A stretch of DNA of 64,000 bases from Sva-07 sp942492715 (GTDB lineage: Bacteria; Actinomycetota; Acidimicrobiia; Acidimicrobiales; Ilumatobacteraceae): assembly GCA_942492715.1 (NCBI GenBank), contig CALOFW010000002.1:496001-560000 (forward strand), written 5' to 3'. Of the stretch, positions 35,134 to 43,036 are shown one piece after another. A program made the position numbers and the translations under genes. Position 1 is the stretch's first letter, and each line of letters begins with the position of its first letter. Below the pieces are notes generated by a model that was not told the origin of the DNA, searched no databases, and saw only the letters and a program-made list of their open reading frames with translations.

Positions 35134-35838
35134 ATGTCGTCCGCTGATGCCTTCGAGCTTCGCGGTGTCGATGCAGGGCCGGCCGGTGCTCCGATCCTGC
35201 GAGGCATCGATCTGGTCGTTCCCGCCAATGGCGTCACCGTGCTCGCAGGGCCGTCCGGTGCGGGGAAGTCGACGCTGCTCCGCTTGCTCAACCGGCTCGA
35301 CGACCCGCTGGCGGGCGAGATCAGGTGGCGAGATCGTCCGCTGACCGAGTGGGAACCGACCGAGCTGCGACGTCAGGTGGCGATGGTGTTCCAGCGGGCG
35401 CCGGTGTTCCCCGGCACCGTGCTCGACAACCTCGCCGTGGCGCTGCCGGGGATCGACGAGGACCGCGCGCTCCACGTGCTCGAGCACGTGGGGCTGGAAC
35501 CGGATCTGCTCGGTCACGAGGCCGACACCCTGTCGGGCGGCGAGGCCCAACGGATGTGTGTGGCGCGTGCGTTGCTCACCGATCCGGCGGTGCTGCTCGC
35601 CGACGAACCGACCGCGGCGCTCGATCGGGCGGCGCGGGCGACCGTGGAGGATCTCGGTCGCTCGTTGGCCGATTCCGGGGTGGCGGTGATCTGGGTGAGT
35701 CACGACACCGATCAGCTGCGGCGTCTCGCCGATCACGTGATCGTGCTCGCCGCCGGGTCCGTGCTGGCGATGGGCCACCTCGGCGACCTCGACGTGAGCG
35801 ACGACCCGCTCGTGCGCCAGTCGGTCGGTGCACGATGA
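35134..35838 (+). CDS. fetA: ABC transporter ATPase, FetA (YbbL)-like
   Basis: 234 residues. Walker A AGPSGAGKST (near 40), Q-loop FQRAPVFPGTV, signature LSGGEAQRMCVARAL, Walker B VLLADEPTAALD and the switch His in VSHDT. Paired with the next gene, a UPF0014 permease, it corresponds to the FetAB exporter, which in E. coli removes iron under oxidative stress. Substrate is inferred from the family only. Confidence 0.88.
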   Translation: MSSADAFELRGVDAGPAGAPILRGIDLVVPANGVTVLAGPSGAGKSTLLRLLNRLDDPLAGEIRWRDRPLTEWEPTELRRQVAMVFQRAPVFPGTVLDNLAVALPGIDEDRALHVLEHVGLEPDLLGHEADTLSGGEAQRMCVARALLTDPAVLLADEPTAALDRAARATVEDLGRSLADSGVAVIWVSHDTDQLRRLADHVIVLAAGSVLAMGHLGDLDVSDDPLVRQSVGAR

Positions 35839-35848
35839 TCGGTGCGCG

Positions 35849-36643
35849 ATGATCGGGGTCGAGCAGGGTGACATCGGAACGCTGGGGTTGGCGGCGTCGG
35901 GGATCCTCGTCGCCGTCGCCGTGGCGGTCTCCCTGTGGCGGCAGCTCGGGCTCGAGCGGAGCCTGCTGTGGGCGTCGCTGCGGGCGCTCGTGCAGCTGCT
36001 GCTCGTCGGTTGGGTGCTGCAGTTCGTGGTCGACCCCGACGACCCGCTGGTCTTCTCGGTGTTGTGGCTGCTGGCGATGGTGACCTTCGCGGCGTACACC
36101 ACGTCGCGACGCGCTGCCGGGGTGCCGAGGGTGCTGCCGCTGTCGATGCTCGCCTACACGGCCTCTGCGATCGTGGTGCTGGGCGTGCTGTTCGGGTTCG
36201 GGATCTACGACCTCGAGGGACGCACGCTCGTGCCGCTCGCGGGAATGGTCGTCGGCAACTCGCTCGCCGCGACCGTGCTCGTGTCGCGTCAACTCCTGAT
36301 TGCGTCCACCGAGCAGCGGGGGTTGATCGAGGCGCGGCTCGCGCTCGGCCTCACGGCGAAGCAGTCGTTCCAACCGCACCTCCGCCAGGCGTTGCGGACG
36401 GCGCTCGTCCCGCAGATCGAGTCGACGAAGGCTGTCGGGATCGTGTTCCTTCCGGGGGCGATGGTCGGGTTGATCCTGGCCGGCGTCGATCCGGCCGACG
36501 CGGTGAAGGTGCAGGTGTCGGTGATGTACCTCGTGCTCGGCAGCGTGGCGACCACGACGGCGGTGATGAGCCTCGGCATCTCGCGGGAGCTGTTCACCCC
36601 CGCGCAGCAGTTGCGTCGGCCGGTCCAGCGCACCGTCGACTGA
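35849..36643 (+). CDS. fetB: UPF0014 permease, FetB-like
   Basis: 264 residues from the ATG at 35849 (a GTG at 35828 overlapping fetA is the alternative; the bases CGATGATCGGTGCG are locally duplicated, which confuses the start). About seven membrane segments and the family motif ARLALGLTAKQSFQPHLRQAL followed by PGAMVGLILAGVDPADAV. It forms the membrane part of the FetAB-like exporter. The gene ends 12 bp before a 39-bp palindrome. Confidence 0.88.
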   Translation: MIGVEQGDIGTLGLAASGILVAVAVAVSLWRQLGLERSLLWASLRALVQLLLVGWVLQFVVDPDDPLVFSVLWLLAMVTFAAYTTSRRAAGVPRVLPLSMLAYTASAIVVLGVLFGFGIYDLEGRTLVPLAGMVVGNSLAATVLVSRQLLIASTEQRGLIEARLALGLTAKQSFQPHLRQALRTALVPQIESTKAVGIVFLPGAMVGLILAGVDPADAVKVQVSVMYLVLGSVATTTAVMSLGISRELFTPAQQLRRPVQRTVD

Positions 36644-36655
36644 CTCGCGCCGGCC

Positions 36656-36694
36656 GAGTGGGACATCTGGGGTCAGACCCCAGATGTCCCACTC
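36656..36694. repeat. Perfect 39-bp palindrome (family I), copy 3, between convergent genes
   Basis: Arms GAGTGGGACATCTGGGGTC and its exact inverse flank one central A. The inner 31 bases match the copy at 2727 except for the central base. It lies between fetB and the acyl-CoA dehydrogenase gene, whose stop codon begins at 36693-36695, inside the arm. It is well placed as a bidirectional terminator. Confidence 0.88.
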
Positions 36695-37838
36695 AGAGGC
36701 CGAGCGACTTGGCGATGATCGTCTTCATCACTTCGTTGGTGCCGCCGTAGATCGAGGTGACCCGGGCGTCGACGTAGGCGCGGCCGATCGGGTACTCGGT
36801 CATGTAGCCGTAGCCCCCGAAGAGTTGCAGGCAGCGGTCGGCGACCCGGTTCTGGAGGTCGGTGCACCAGTACTTCGCCTGGGCGGCCTGGGCCGCGGTG
36901 AGCTCGCCGGCGTTGAGGGCGAGGATGCACTGGTCGAGGTAGGCCTGGCTGACGTCGATCTCGGTGGCGACCTCGGCGAGCACGAACTTCGTGTTCTGGA
37001 ACGTGCCGATCGACTTGCCGAACGCGGTGCGCTCGCCGACGTAGTCGAGCGTCCAGCCGAGGCAGGCCCGGGCGGCCGACACGCCGGCGACGGCGATCGA
37101 CAGGCGTTCCTGCGCGAGGTTGGCCGCCAGGTACGTGAACCCGTTGCCCTCGTCGCCGAGGCGGTTGGCGACCGGCACCCGCACGTCGTTGAAGAACAGC
37201 TCGGCGGTGTCCTGGCTGTGCATGCCGATCTTGTCGAGGTTTCGGCCCCGCTCGAACCCTTCCATGCCGCGTTCGAGCACGAGCAGCGACAGGCCGGTGT
37301 GGCGCTCGGTCGGGTCGGTCTTCGCGGCGACGATCACGAGGTCGGAGTTGATGCCGTTGGTGATGAACGTCTTCGACCCGTTGACGACGTATTCGTCGCC
37401 GTCACGGATCGCGGTGGTGGCGATGCCGGCGAGGTCGGATCCCGTGCCGGGCTCGGTCATCGCGATCGCGGTGATCAGCTCGCCCGAGGCGATCCCGGGC
37501 ATCCAGCGCTCGGCCTGGTCGTCGGTGCAGTACTCGATGAAGTACGGCGTGCAGATGTCGTTGTGCAGCGTGAGACCGAGCCCGGCGCCGCCGATGCCCG
37601 CGGCGTTGAACTCCTCGCCGACGATCACGTTGAAGCGGAAGTCGTTCGTGCCGCCGCCGCCGTACTGTTCGGGGATCGCCATGCCGAGGAAGCCGTACTG
37701 CCCGGCGGAGGTGAACAGGTCGCGGGGAGCGATACCGGCCGCCTCCCACTCCAGGTAGTGGGGCGTGGCCTCCTTCGCCACGAATGCGGCGAACGATTCG
37801 CGAAACGCTTGGTGCTCGTCGTCGAAGATGGTGCGCAT
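36693..37838 (-). CDS. Acyl-CoA dehydrogenase
   Basis: 381 residues from the ATG at 37838. FAD-dependent alpha-beta desaturation of acyl-CoA thioesters. Signatures AMTEPGTGSDLAGI (FAD/substrate loop), QDTAELFFNDVRVP and the C-terminal LQLFGGYGYMTEYPIGRAYVDARV are present; the candidate catalytic Glu is in SIYGGTNEV (position shared with MCAD-type enzymes). Chain length preference is unknown. Its start is only 18 bp from the start of a divergent gene. Confidence 0.93.
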   Translation of the reverse strand: MRTIFDDEHQAFRESFAAFVAKEATPHYLEWEAAGIAPRDLFTSAGQYGFLGMAIPEQYGGGGTNDFRFNVIVGEEFNAAGIGGAGLGLTLHNDICTPYFIEYCTDDQAERWMPGIASGELITAIAMTEPGTGSDLAGIATTAIRDGDEYVVNGSKTFITNGINSDLVIVAAKTDPTERHTGLSLLVLERGMEGFERGRNLDKIGMHSQDTAELFFNDVRVPVANRLGDEGNGFTYLAANLAQERLSIAVAGVSAARACLGWTLDYVGERTAFGKSIGTFQNTKFVLAEVATEIDVSQAYLDQCILALNAGELTAAQAAQAKYWCTDLQNRVADRCLQLFGGYGYMTEYPIGRAYVDARVTSIYGGTNEVMKTIIAKSLGL

Positions 37839-37856
37839 GGTGGCATCGTACGAGGT

Positions 37857-38324
37857 GTGAGCACACGAGCTGTTGGTCGTCAATCGGTTGCCGGGGGCCG
37901 GATCGTGCGACTCGTCGGCGTGTACGACGCCGACAGCACGCTGCGCGGCGAGGTGAGCTACTGGATCGGCGCCCGCCTCGGCCGTCGGCACTGCTCGTTG
38001 TGCGACATCACGCACGGATCGATTCGCCGACGCCCGGAGTGGACGGCATGCACCGACGGGCTGCCGGTGCCGTTCGACACGTATCACCGCAACGATCAGC
38101 CCGACGCGGTGCGCGCCGCGGCCGGCGGGGCGGCACCGGTCGTGGTCGCCGACATCACGACCGACATCACGACCGACATCACGACCGACGTCTCGGGCGG
38201 GACGGGCCACGTGGTGCTCCTCGGACCCGATGAGCTCGATGCATGCGACGCGTCGATCGATCGGCTGGTCGAGGCGATCGAGGCCGCGGTTGTCCGCCTC
38301 GGTCTCGGTTGGCCGGCGGCCTGA
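37857..38324 (+). CDS. Uncharacterised CxxC protein (HCSLCDITHG motif)
   Basis: 155 residues from the GTG at 37857, the first in-frame start after the divergent dehydrogenase. It opens with VRLVGVYDADSTL and has HCSLCDITHG (near 55), a pattern like that of a widespread small-protein family with a YxA start and CxLC-x-T-G. The two Cys may bind metal or form a disulfide. The gene contains an in-frame tandem repeat of ACCGACATCACG-type 12-mers (38150-38190), giving (TDIT)3, likely a flexible linker. Confidence 0.68.
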   Translation: MSTRAVGRQSVAGGRIVRLVGVYDADSTLRGEVSYWIGARLGRRHCSLCDITHGSIRRRPEWTACTDGLPVPFDTYHRNDQPDAVRAAAGGAAPVVVADITTDITTDITTDVSGGTGHVVLLGPDELDACDASIDRLVEAIEAAVVRLGLGWPAA

Positions 38325-38351
38325 CTCTCGCGGTCGACGGAGCCGGGACCG

Positions 38352-38374
38352 GATCGTCGGAGATGCCGACGATC
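38352..38374. terminator. Bidirectional terminator candidate between convergent genes
   Basis: GATCGTCGG (38352-38360), five-base loop, exact inverse (38366-38374). It sits in the 57-bp gap between the plus-strand CxxC gene and minus-strand ychF, 8 bp from the ychF stop. No T-tract on either side. Confidence 0.55.
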
Positions 38375-38381
38375 GGCGTGG

Positions 38382-39470
38382 TCAGACGTTGAAGCGGAAC
38401 TCCATCACATCGCCGTCCTGGGCGATGTAGTCCTTGCCCTCGACGCGCATCTTGCCGGCGTCCTTGGCGGCGTTCCACGAACCGAGCGCCAACAGTTCGT
38501 CCCACTGGATGACCTCGGCACGGATGAAACCGCGCTGGAAGTCGGTGTGGATGCGCCCCGCGCACACCGGCGCCGTCGATCCCTCGTAGAAGGTCCAGGC
38601 CCTGGATTCCTTCTCACCGGTGGTGAAGTACGTGCGCAGGCCGAGCAGGTGGTAGGCGCTGCGAACCATCCGGAACAGGGCCCCCTCGCCGAGGCCGAAC
38701 CCTTCGAGGATCTCGGCGCGCTCGACGGGATCTTCGATCGCTGCGGCCTCGGCTTCCATCTGGACGCACATGCCGATGATCTCGACGTTGTCGCCGGCGT
38801 TGTTGAACTCGGCGGCGACCAGCGCCTCCTTCTCGGGGATCGACTCGATGTCGTCCTCGCCGACGTTGACCACCACGAGCACACGGCGGTTGGTGAGGAG
38901 GAAGTAGGGGGCGAGCGCCTCGCGGACGTCGTCCTTGAGGCCGGCGCGGTAGAGGGGGAGGCCCTCCGACAGTGCGTCGTAGGCGACCTGGAGGTGGGCG
39001 GCTTCCTCGGCCATGCCCTTGTCGAGCTTCGCTTGGCGTTGGGTCTGGTGGAGGCGCTTCTCGACGGTCTCCAGGTCGGCGAGCGCGAGTTCGATCTCGA
39101 CGATCCGGAGGTGTTCGAGCGGATCGGTCGGCCCGGTGATGTCGTCGTTGACGAACGCCCGCAGGACGAACACGATCGCGTCGACCTCTCGGATGTTGGC
39201 CAGGAACTTGTTGCCGAGGCCCTCACCCTGGCTGGCGCCCTCGACGAGCCCGCCGATGTCGACGACCTCGACCTGGGCGTGGATGGTCTGCTTCGACTTC
39301 GACATCGCCGACAGCTGGTCGAGGCGATCGTCGGGCACCTTGGCCACGCCGATGTTCGGGTCCTTCGTGGCGAACGGATACGGCGCCGCGAGGGCTCCGC
39401 CGCCGGTCAGCGCGTTGTACAGCGAGCTCTTGCCCGCGTTGGGGAGACCGACGAGTCCGAAACGTTCCAT
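38382..39470 (-). CDS. ychF: Redox-regulated ATPase/GTPase YchF
   Basis: 362 residues. P-loop GLPNAGKSSLYNALTGGGAL with the OBG-type ATNP substitution PYPFATKDPNIGV, and DIGGLVEGASQGEGLGN (G3). The base-specificity motif is NVGE rather than NKxD, as in YchF proteins that prefer ATP. The C-terminal TGS domain (RGFIRAEVI...DYIAQDGDVMEFRFNV) is complete. It associates with ribosomes. Confidence 0.96.
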   Translation of the reverse strand: MERFGLVGLPNAGKSSLYNALTGGGALAAPYPFATKDPNIGVAKVPDDRLDQLSAMSKSKQTIHAQVEVVDIGGLVEGASQGEGLGNKFLANIREVDAIVFVLRAFVNDDITGPTDPLEHLRIVEIELALADLETVEKRLHQTQRQAKLDKGMAEEAAHLQVAYDALSEGLPLYRAGLKDDVREALAPYFLLTNRRVLVVVNVGEDDIESIPEKEALVAAEFNNAGDNVEIIGMCVQMEAEAAAIEDPVERAEILEGFGLGEGALFRMVRSAYHLLGLRTYFTTGEKESRAWTFYEGSTAPVCAGRIHTDFQRGFIRAEVIQWDELLALGSWNAAKDAGKMRVEGKDYIAQDGDVMEFRFNV

Positions 39471-39548
39471 GGACCGCCCGAGGCTACCGATGCGGACTCG
39501 TCATCTCGCCCCGCCGGTTCGCCCGCCCGCCCGTCCCGCCGATTCCGG

Positions 39549-39594
39549 TCTCGGCGGATCTGGTCGCAAGCGTCGCGACCAGATCCGCTGAGAG
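39549..39594. repeat. Palindromic repeat family II, copy A
   Basis: TCTCGGCGGATCTGGTCGC, a short loop, then its near-exact inverse (one mismatch). It is 28 bp downstream of the AbiEi/DUF559 gene. The ends TTCCGGTCTCGGCGGA match the two copies at 40609-40726 on the other side of that gene. Confidence 0.8.
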
Positions 39595-39621
39595 TGTGCC
39601 GCAGAGAGCGATCGGGTGGCG

Positions 39622-40554
39622 TCAGGCGGCGTCGGGTGGTCCTCCGGTGGCGGCGAACTCCGGCGCCCAGCGGGCCACCGCCGCCCGTATCCGGTCCGCC
39701 GTGGCCTTCGGACGGGTCGTCACGGCTCGATACGTGAACCGCACGACGATCCACCCAGCCGCCAGCAGGTCGGCGTCGCGGTCACGGTCGCGCTCGAACG
39801 CGCCGCGGTCGAGGCCGTGGTGGGCCCATCCGTCGCATTCGAGCAGCACCGGCGTGTCGATCACCCGGAAGTCGATCTCGTGGCCCTCGATCACGGGATG
39901 GAACTCCACGGGTGGCAGGAGGAACCGGCCGACGAGGCGGGTCATCAGGGTCTCGAGGACGGAGTCGGCCGGCTTGTCGTCGATCGACCAGTCGTCGACC
40001 GCGGTCCGGGCGGCGACGACGCCTGCGCGTCCGGGCCGGGCGTGCTCGCCGACGGCGCGCTCGATGGCGCCGAGCGACGCGAGGCGGGTGGCGACCGCAT
40101 GGCCGACGGCGGCATGGACCCCGGACGCGTCGACGGCGCCGAGGTCGATGATCGTGCGCAGGATGTTGGTGCAGGCGATGCCGTACCGGCGTTGGGGTGT
40201 GAGGCGGGCCCGGTCGGTCGGTCGATGGACGATCACACCGGCGAGGTCGAGGTCGCGGCGCCCCGCGGTGGGGATGACGTCGACCGGGTCGTCGTCGGGC
40301 CGTGGCACGCCCCACAGGCGCGCCGCCGAGCGGTGCGATGCGACGGCGGGCTCACCGATCGCGAGGACGCCGGCGATGATGCGCTGCTCGGGGGTGTCGG
40401 TCGTCCCGACCATCCGGGCGACGTACGGATGGAGCTGCTGCAGCGTGCCTCGCTGGATCGCCCGGTACCAGGCGGTTCGGGTGAGTCCGGATGCCTCGAA
40501 GGTGATGATGCCGTGATGGGCGCGAGCCCATTCGTCGAAGTCGGAGAGACGCAT
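39622..40554 (-). CDS. AbiEi-like N-domain fused to a DUF559 (Vsr-like) endonuclease fold
   Basis: 310 residues from the ATG at 40554. The N-terminal half (HHGIITFEASGLTRTAWYRAIQRG, SHRSAARLWGVP, VHRP) resembles the winged-helix AbiEi/type IV antitoxin regions. The C-terminal half is a DUF559/Vsr-like PD-(D/E)xK nuclease: EIDFRV, LLECDGWAHHG, FERDRDRDADLLAAGWIVVRFTYR. Such stand-alone genes are common and of unknown role in actinobacteria. It is bracketed by palindromic repeats (39549-39594 and 40581-40728), and no AbiEii partner lies next to it. Confidence 0.8.
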   Translation of the reverse strand: MRLSDFDEWARAHHGIITFEASGLTRTAWYRAIQRGTLQQLHPYVARMVGTTDTPEQRIIAGVLAIGEPAVASHRSAARLWGVPRPDDDPVDVIPTAGRRDLDLAGVIVHRPTDRARLTPQRRYGIACTNILRTIIDLGAVDASGVHAAVGHAVATRLASLGAIERAVGEHARPGRAGVVAARTAVDDWSIDDKPADSVLETLMTRLVGRFLLPPVEFHPVIEGHEIDFRVIDTPVLLECDGWAHHGLDRGAFERDRDRDADLLAAGWIVVRFTYRAVTTRPKATADRIRAAVARWAPEFAATGGPPDAA

Positions 40555-40580
40555 GCGCGCCAGTGGGCGATCGGCGGCGC

Positions 40581-40728
40581 GAACAGGAACGATCGACCAC
40601 CCGTTCCGGTCTCGGCGGAGATGGTCGCGGGGTTCGCGATCGGATCCGCTGCGAGCAGGAACGATCGACCACCCGTTCCGGTCTCGGCGGAAGTGGTCGC
40701 GGGGTCCGCGACCGGATCCGCCGAGAGA
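40581..40728. repeat. 72-bp tandem direct repeat containing family II palindromes (copies B and C)
   Basis: Two units with a 72-bp period; each carries AGGAACGATCGACCACCC, then TTCCGGTCTCGGCGGA, then a hairpin ending in GGATCCGC. Hairpins span 40611-40655 (several mismatches) and 40682-40726 (well paired). The array lies immediately upstream of the AbiEi/DUF559 gene, so it also covers its promoter region. Confidence 0.85.
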
Positions 40729-40772
40729 TGGTGGGGCGACCTGGTCGGGCGGCGGGTGGGCCGGCCGACGGG

Positions 40773-41776
40773 TCAGGGGGCGGGGAGCAGGAGGAGGGCG
40801 GTGCCCTCGCCGTCGGGGTTCGCCGCCGCCGTGACGATCGTGCCGTCGGGGAGCGTGGCGGCCCCGGTGAGGCACGGGCCGAGGGTGGAGGAGTAGCCGG
40901 CGTCGTCGGTCCGCCAGGCGAGCAGCTGGCCGTCGAGGAAGCCGCACACGCCGAGCGTTCCGTCGTCGAGCGCGATCATCGCCGAGGGCGCACGCGGCGC
41001 CTGGCCGGTTGCGGTGTGCTGGTCCGCGTTCGTCGAGATCGCCGCGGCCGATGCGCTCGACGTCGTCACCGACGGCGTTGTCGGCCACCCACAGCTGGTC
41101 GCCGGCGACCGTGAACGCGAACGGATTGGTGTAGCCGTCGCTCGAGATCATCGGTTCCTGGTCGGACGGACCGGCGGGATCGAGCCGCACCATCGCGCCG
41201 CTGCCGTTCGCCTTCGCCCAGTCGGTGAGTTGGCCGATGCCGAGGATCAGCTGCCCGTCGTCGCTCGCCTCGAGATGTCCGCCGACCGCGCCACCTGCGG
41301 TGCCGCCGCCGTCCCACACGATCCGAACGCTGCTCGTGTCGCCCCGCCCCGACCTCGCCGACCAGCAGATGGTTGGTGTCGGGGTCGGTCCAGGCGGCGT
41401 AGCGGATGCCGTCGATCACCGTGTGTCCGAGCAGTCCACGTTGTTCGCCCTCGGTGCTCACGTCGATCGTCGCGAGCGTCGAGACGTCGGCGACGAGATC
41501 CTCGGGTGTCCGGGCGCCCTCGTCGGGGATCGTGAGTGCTCGGATCGTGCCGGCGCGCCGGTCGATCCACTCGACGGTCGTGCCTCCCGCCTCACCGTCA
41601 CCGGTCGCGGCTCGCAGTGCGATCACGTCGCCCGGCGCGCTGTCGATCAGTTCGATCAGGACGCGGGGAGCGGCGGTCCCTGCACTCGAGATGTCGACCG
41701 AGCCGTCGCTCGAACAACCGGTCGCGAGCGACGCCGTCGCGGCACCGAGGACGACCAGGGCGGCGAACGACCTCAT
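40773..41776 (-). pseudogene. Lipoprotein with a beta-propeller-like sequence, interrupted by two frame changes
   Basis: Three consecutive frames together make one protein. Frame 1 starts at the ATG at 41776 with a lipobox (SLATGC) and reads to about GEVGAG near 41345. Frame 2 runs from about 41340 (SSVRIVWDGGG) through FTVAGDQLWVADNAVGDD to about 41060. Frame 3 gives SAMIALDDGTLGVCGFLDGQLLAW to the stop at 40773. Each change equals one extra base, the first within the GC run at 41343-41353. Sequence error or true decay cannot be told apart here. Confidence 0.7.
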
Positions 41777-41831
41777 TCGCTCCGACGCTACAGTCGCCGG
41801 CGTGAGCGATGGCCGCGACACCGCGAGTCCG

Positions 41832-42857
41832 ATGTCGGCGCCGATGACGCCGGAGCAGGCGATCCTGCGGGTGATCCACTGCCTCGACCGGGCGCACGAG
41901 AGCGGGTACAAGTCGAAGGCGTTCGTCCGGGCGCTCGACGTGGTGCGCACGACACCGCCCGACGAACTGTCCGATCGGGCAGCCGCCGGCACGCTCACCG
42001 ACCTCGACGGTCTCGGCTCGTCGACCGCCGGCGTGATCGCCGATGCGCTCGCCGGTCGGGTGCCGGCCTACCTCGCGAAGATCGAAGCGGAGTCGAGGGT
42101 GCCGATCACGCCGGAGGGTCAGGTGTACCGCGACGCCCTGCGCGGCGACTGTCACCTCCACTCCACGTGGAGCGACGGTGGTGCGCCGATCGAGGCGATG
42201 GCGGCCACGGCGATCGCGCTCGGCCACGAGTACATGGTGCAGACCGATCACTCCGCCCGGCTCACCGTCGCTCACGGGTTGAACGAGGAGCGCCTCACCG
42301 AGCAACTCGACCAGATCGCGGCGATCAACGCCGACATCGCTGCAGCGGGCCACGACTTCCGGATCCTCGCAGGGATGGAGGTCGACATCCTCGAGGACGG
42401 GTCGCTCGACCTCGCCGATCACATGTTGGAGCGCCTCGACGTCGTCGTGGCGAGCGTGCACTCGAAGCTGCGGATGGAACGCCAGCAGATGACCGAGCGG
42501 ATGCTGATGGCGGTCGCATCGCCGCACGTCGACATCCTCGGGCACTGCACCGGGCGGATGATCGGCAAGCGCCCGCCCTCGGAGTTCGACGCCGATTACG
42601 TGTTCGCCGCGTGTGCGCAGTTCGGTACGGCGGTGGAGATCAACTGCCGTCCCGAGCGGCTCGACCCACCGAGGGAGCTGCTCGACGTGGCGATCGAGTA
42701 CGGCTGCTGGTTCTCGATCGACTCCGACGCCCACGCCACCGGGCAGTTGGAGTGGCAACCGCTCGGATGTGACCGTGCGGCCGAACGGGGCGTGCCGATC
42801 GAGCGGATCATCAACACGATGTCCGCCGACGACCTCCTCGCCTGGACCGCCGGCTGA
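41832..42857 (+). CDS. PHP-domain hydrolase with helix-hairpin-helix N-terminus (PolX C-terminal half-like)
   Basis: 341 residues from the ATG at 41832 (GTG at 41802 is an in-frame alternative). Residues 1-80 form a helix-hairpin-helix-like region (TLTDLDGLGSSTAGVIADAL). The PHP domain follows, with metal ligands in DCHLHSTWSDG, QTDHSARL, GMEVDIL, SVHSKL and SDAHAT. This is the arrangement of the C-terminal part of bacterial PolX, without the Pol beta domain. Phosphoesterase or 3'-5' exonuclease activity is the likely role. Confidence 0.86.
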   Translation: MSAPMTPEQAILRVIHCLDRAHESGYKSKAFVRALDVVRTTPPDELSDRAAAGTLTDLDGLGSSTAGVIADALAGRVPAYLAKIEAESRVPITPEGQVYRDALRGDCHLHSTWSDGGAPIEAMAATAIALGHEYMVQTDHSARLTVAHGLNEERLTEQLDQIAAINADIAAAGHDFRILAGMEVDILEDGSLDLADHMLERLDVVVASVHSKLRMERQQMTERMLMAVASPHVDILGHCTGRMIGKRPPSEFDADYVFAACAQFGTAVEINCRPERLDPPRELLDVAIEYGCWFSIDSDAHATGQLEWQPLGCDRAAERGVPIERIINTMSADDLLAWTAG

Positions 42858-42883
42858 CCACCCGCCGCCGCCCGACCACCCAT

Positions 42884-43013
42884 CCCCGTTTGCGTGACGT
42901 TCTGGGTGGGACGGCCCACCGGAAGTGCAACGCAAACGGGGTGGCGCGCGACCGCCGCCGTTTGTGTGACGTTCTGGGTGGTGCGGTCCACCGGGAGTGC
43001 AACGCAAACGGGG
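42884..43013. repeat. Palindromic repeat family III, two tandem copies
   Basis: Each copy is about 56-58 bp with ends CGTTTGCGT and ACGCAAACGGGG and a middle with GGGTGG...CCACC that can also pair. Copies span 42884-42941 and 42958-43013 and fill most of the 179-bp gap between the convergent PHP and beta-lactamase-fold genes. Related copies lie at 49134-49190 and 49208-49261. Confidence 0.85.
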
Positions 43014-43036
43014 TGGGGCGCGACCGTCGGGGCGGA

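Noticed and set aside
41066..41998. Extension of the lipoprotein gene upstream of 41776
   Set aside because: The extra residues precede a clean lipoprotein signal (MRSFAALVVLG... TGC) and overlap the divergent PHP gene, so the ATG at 41776 is preferred.
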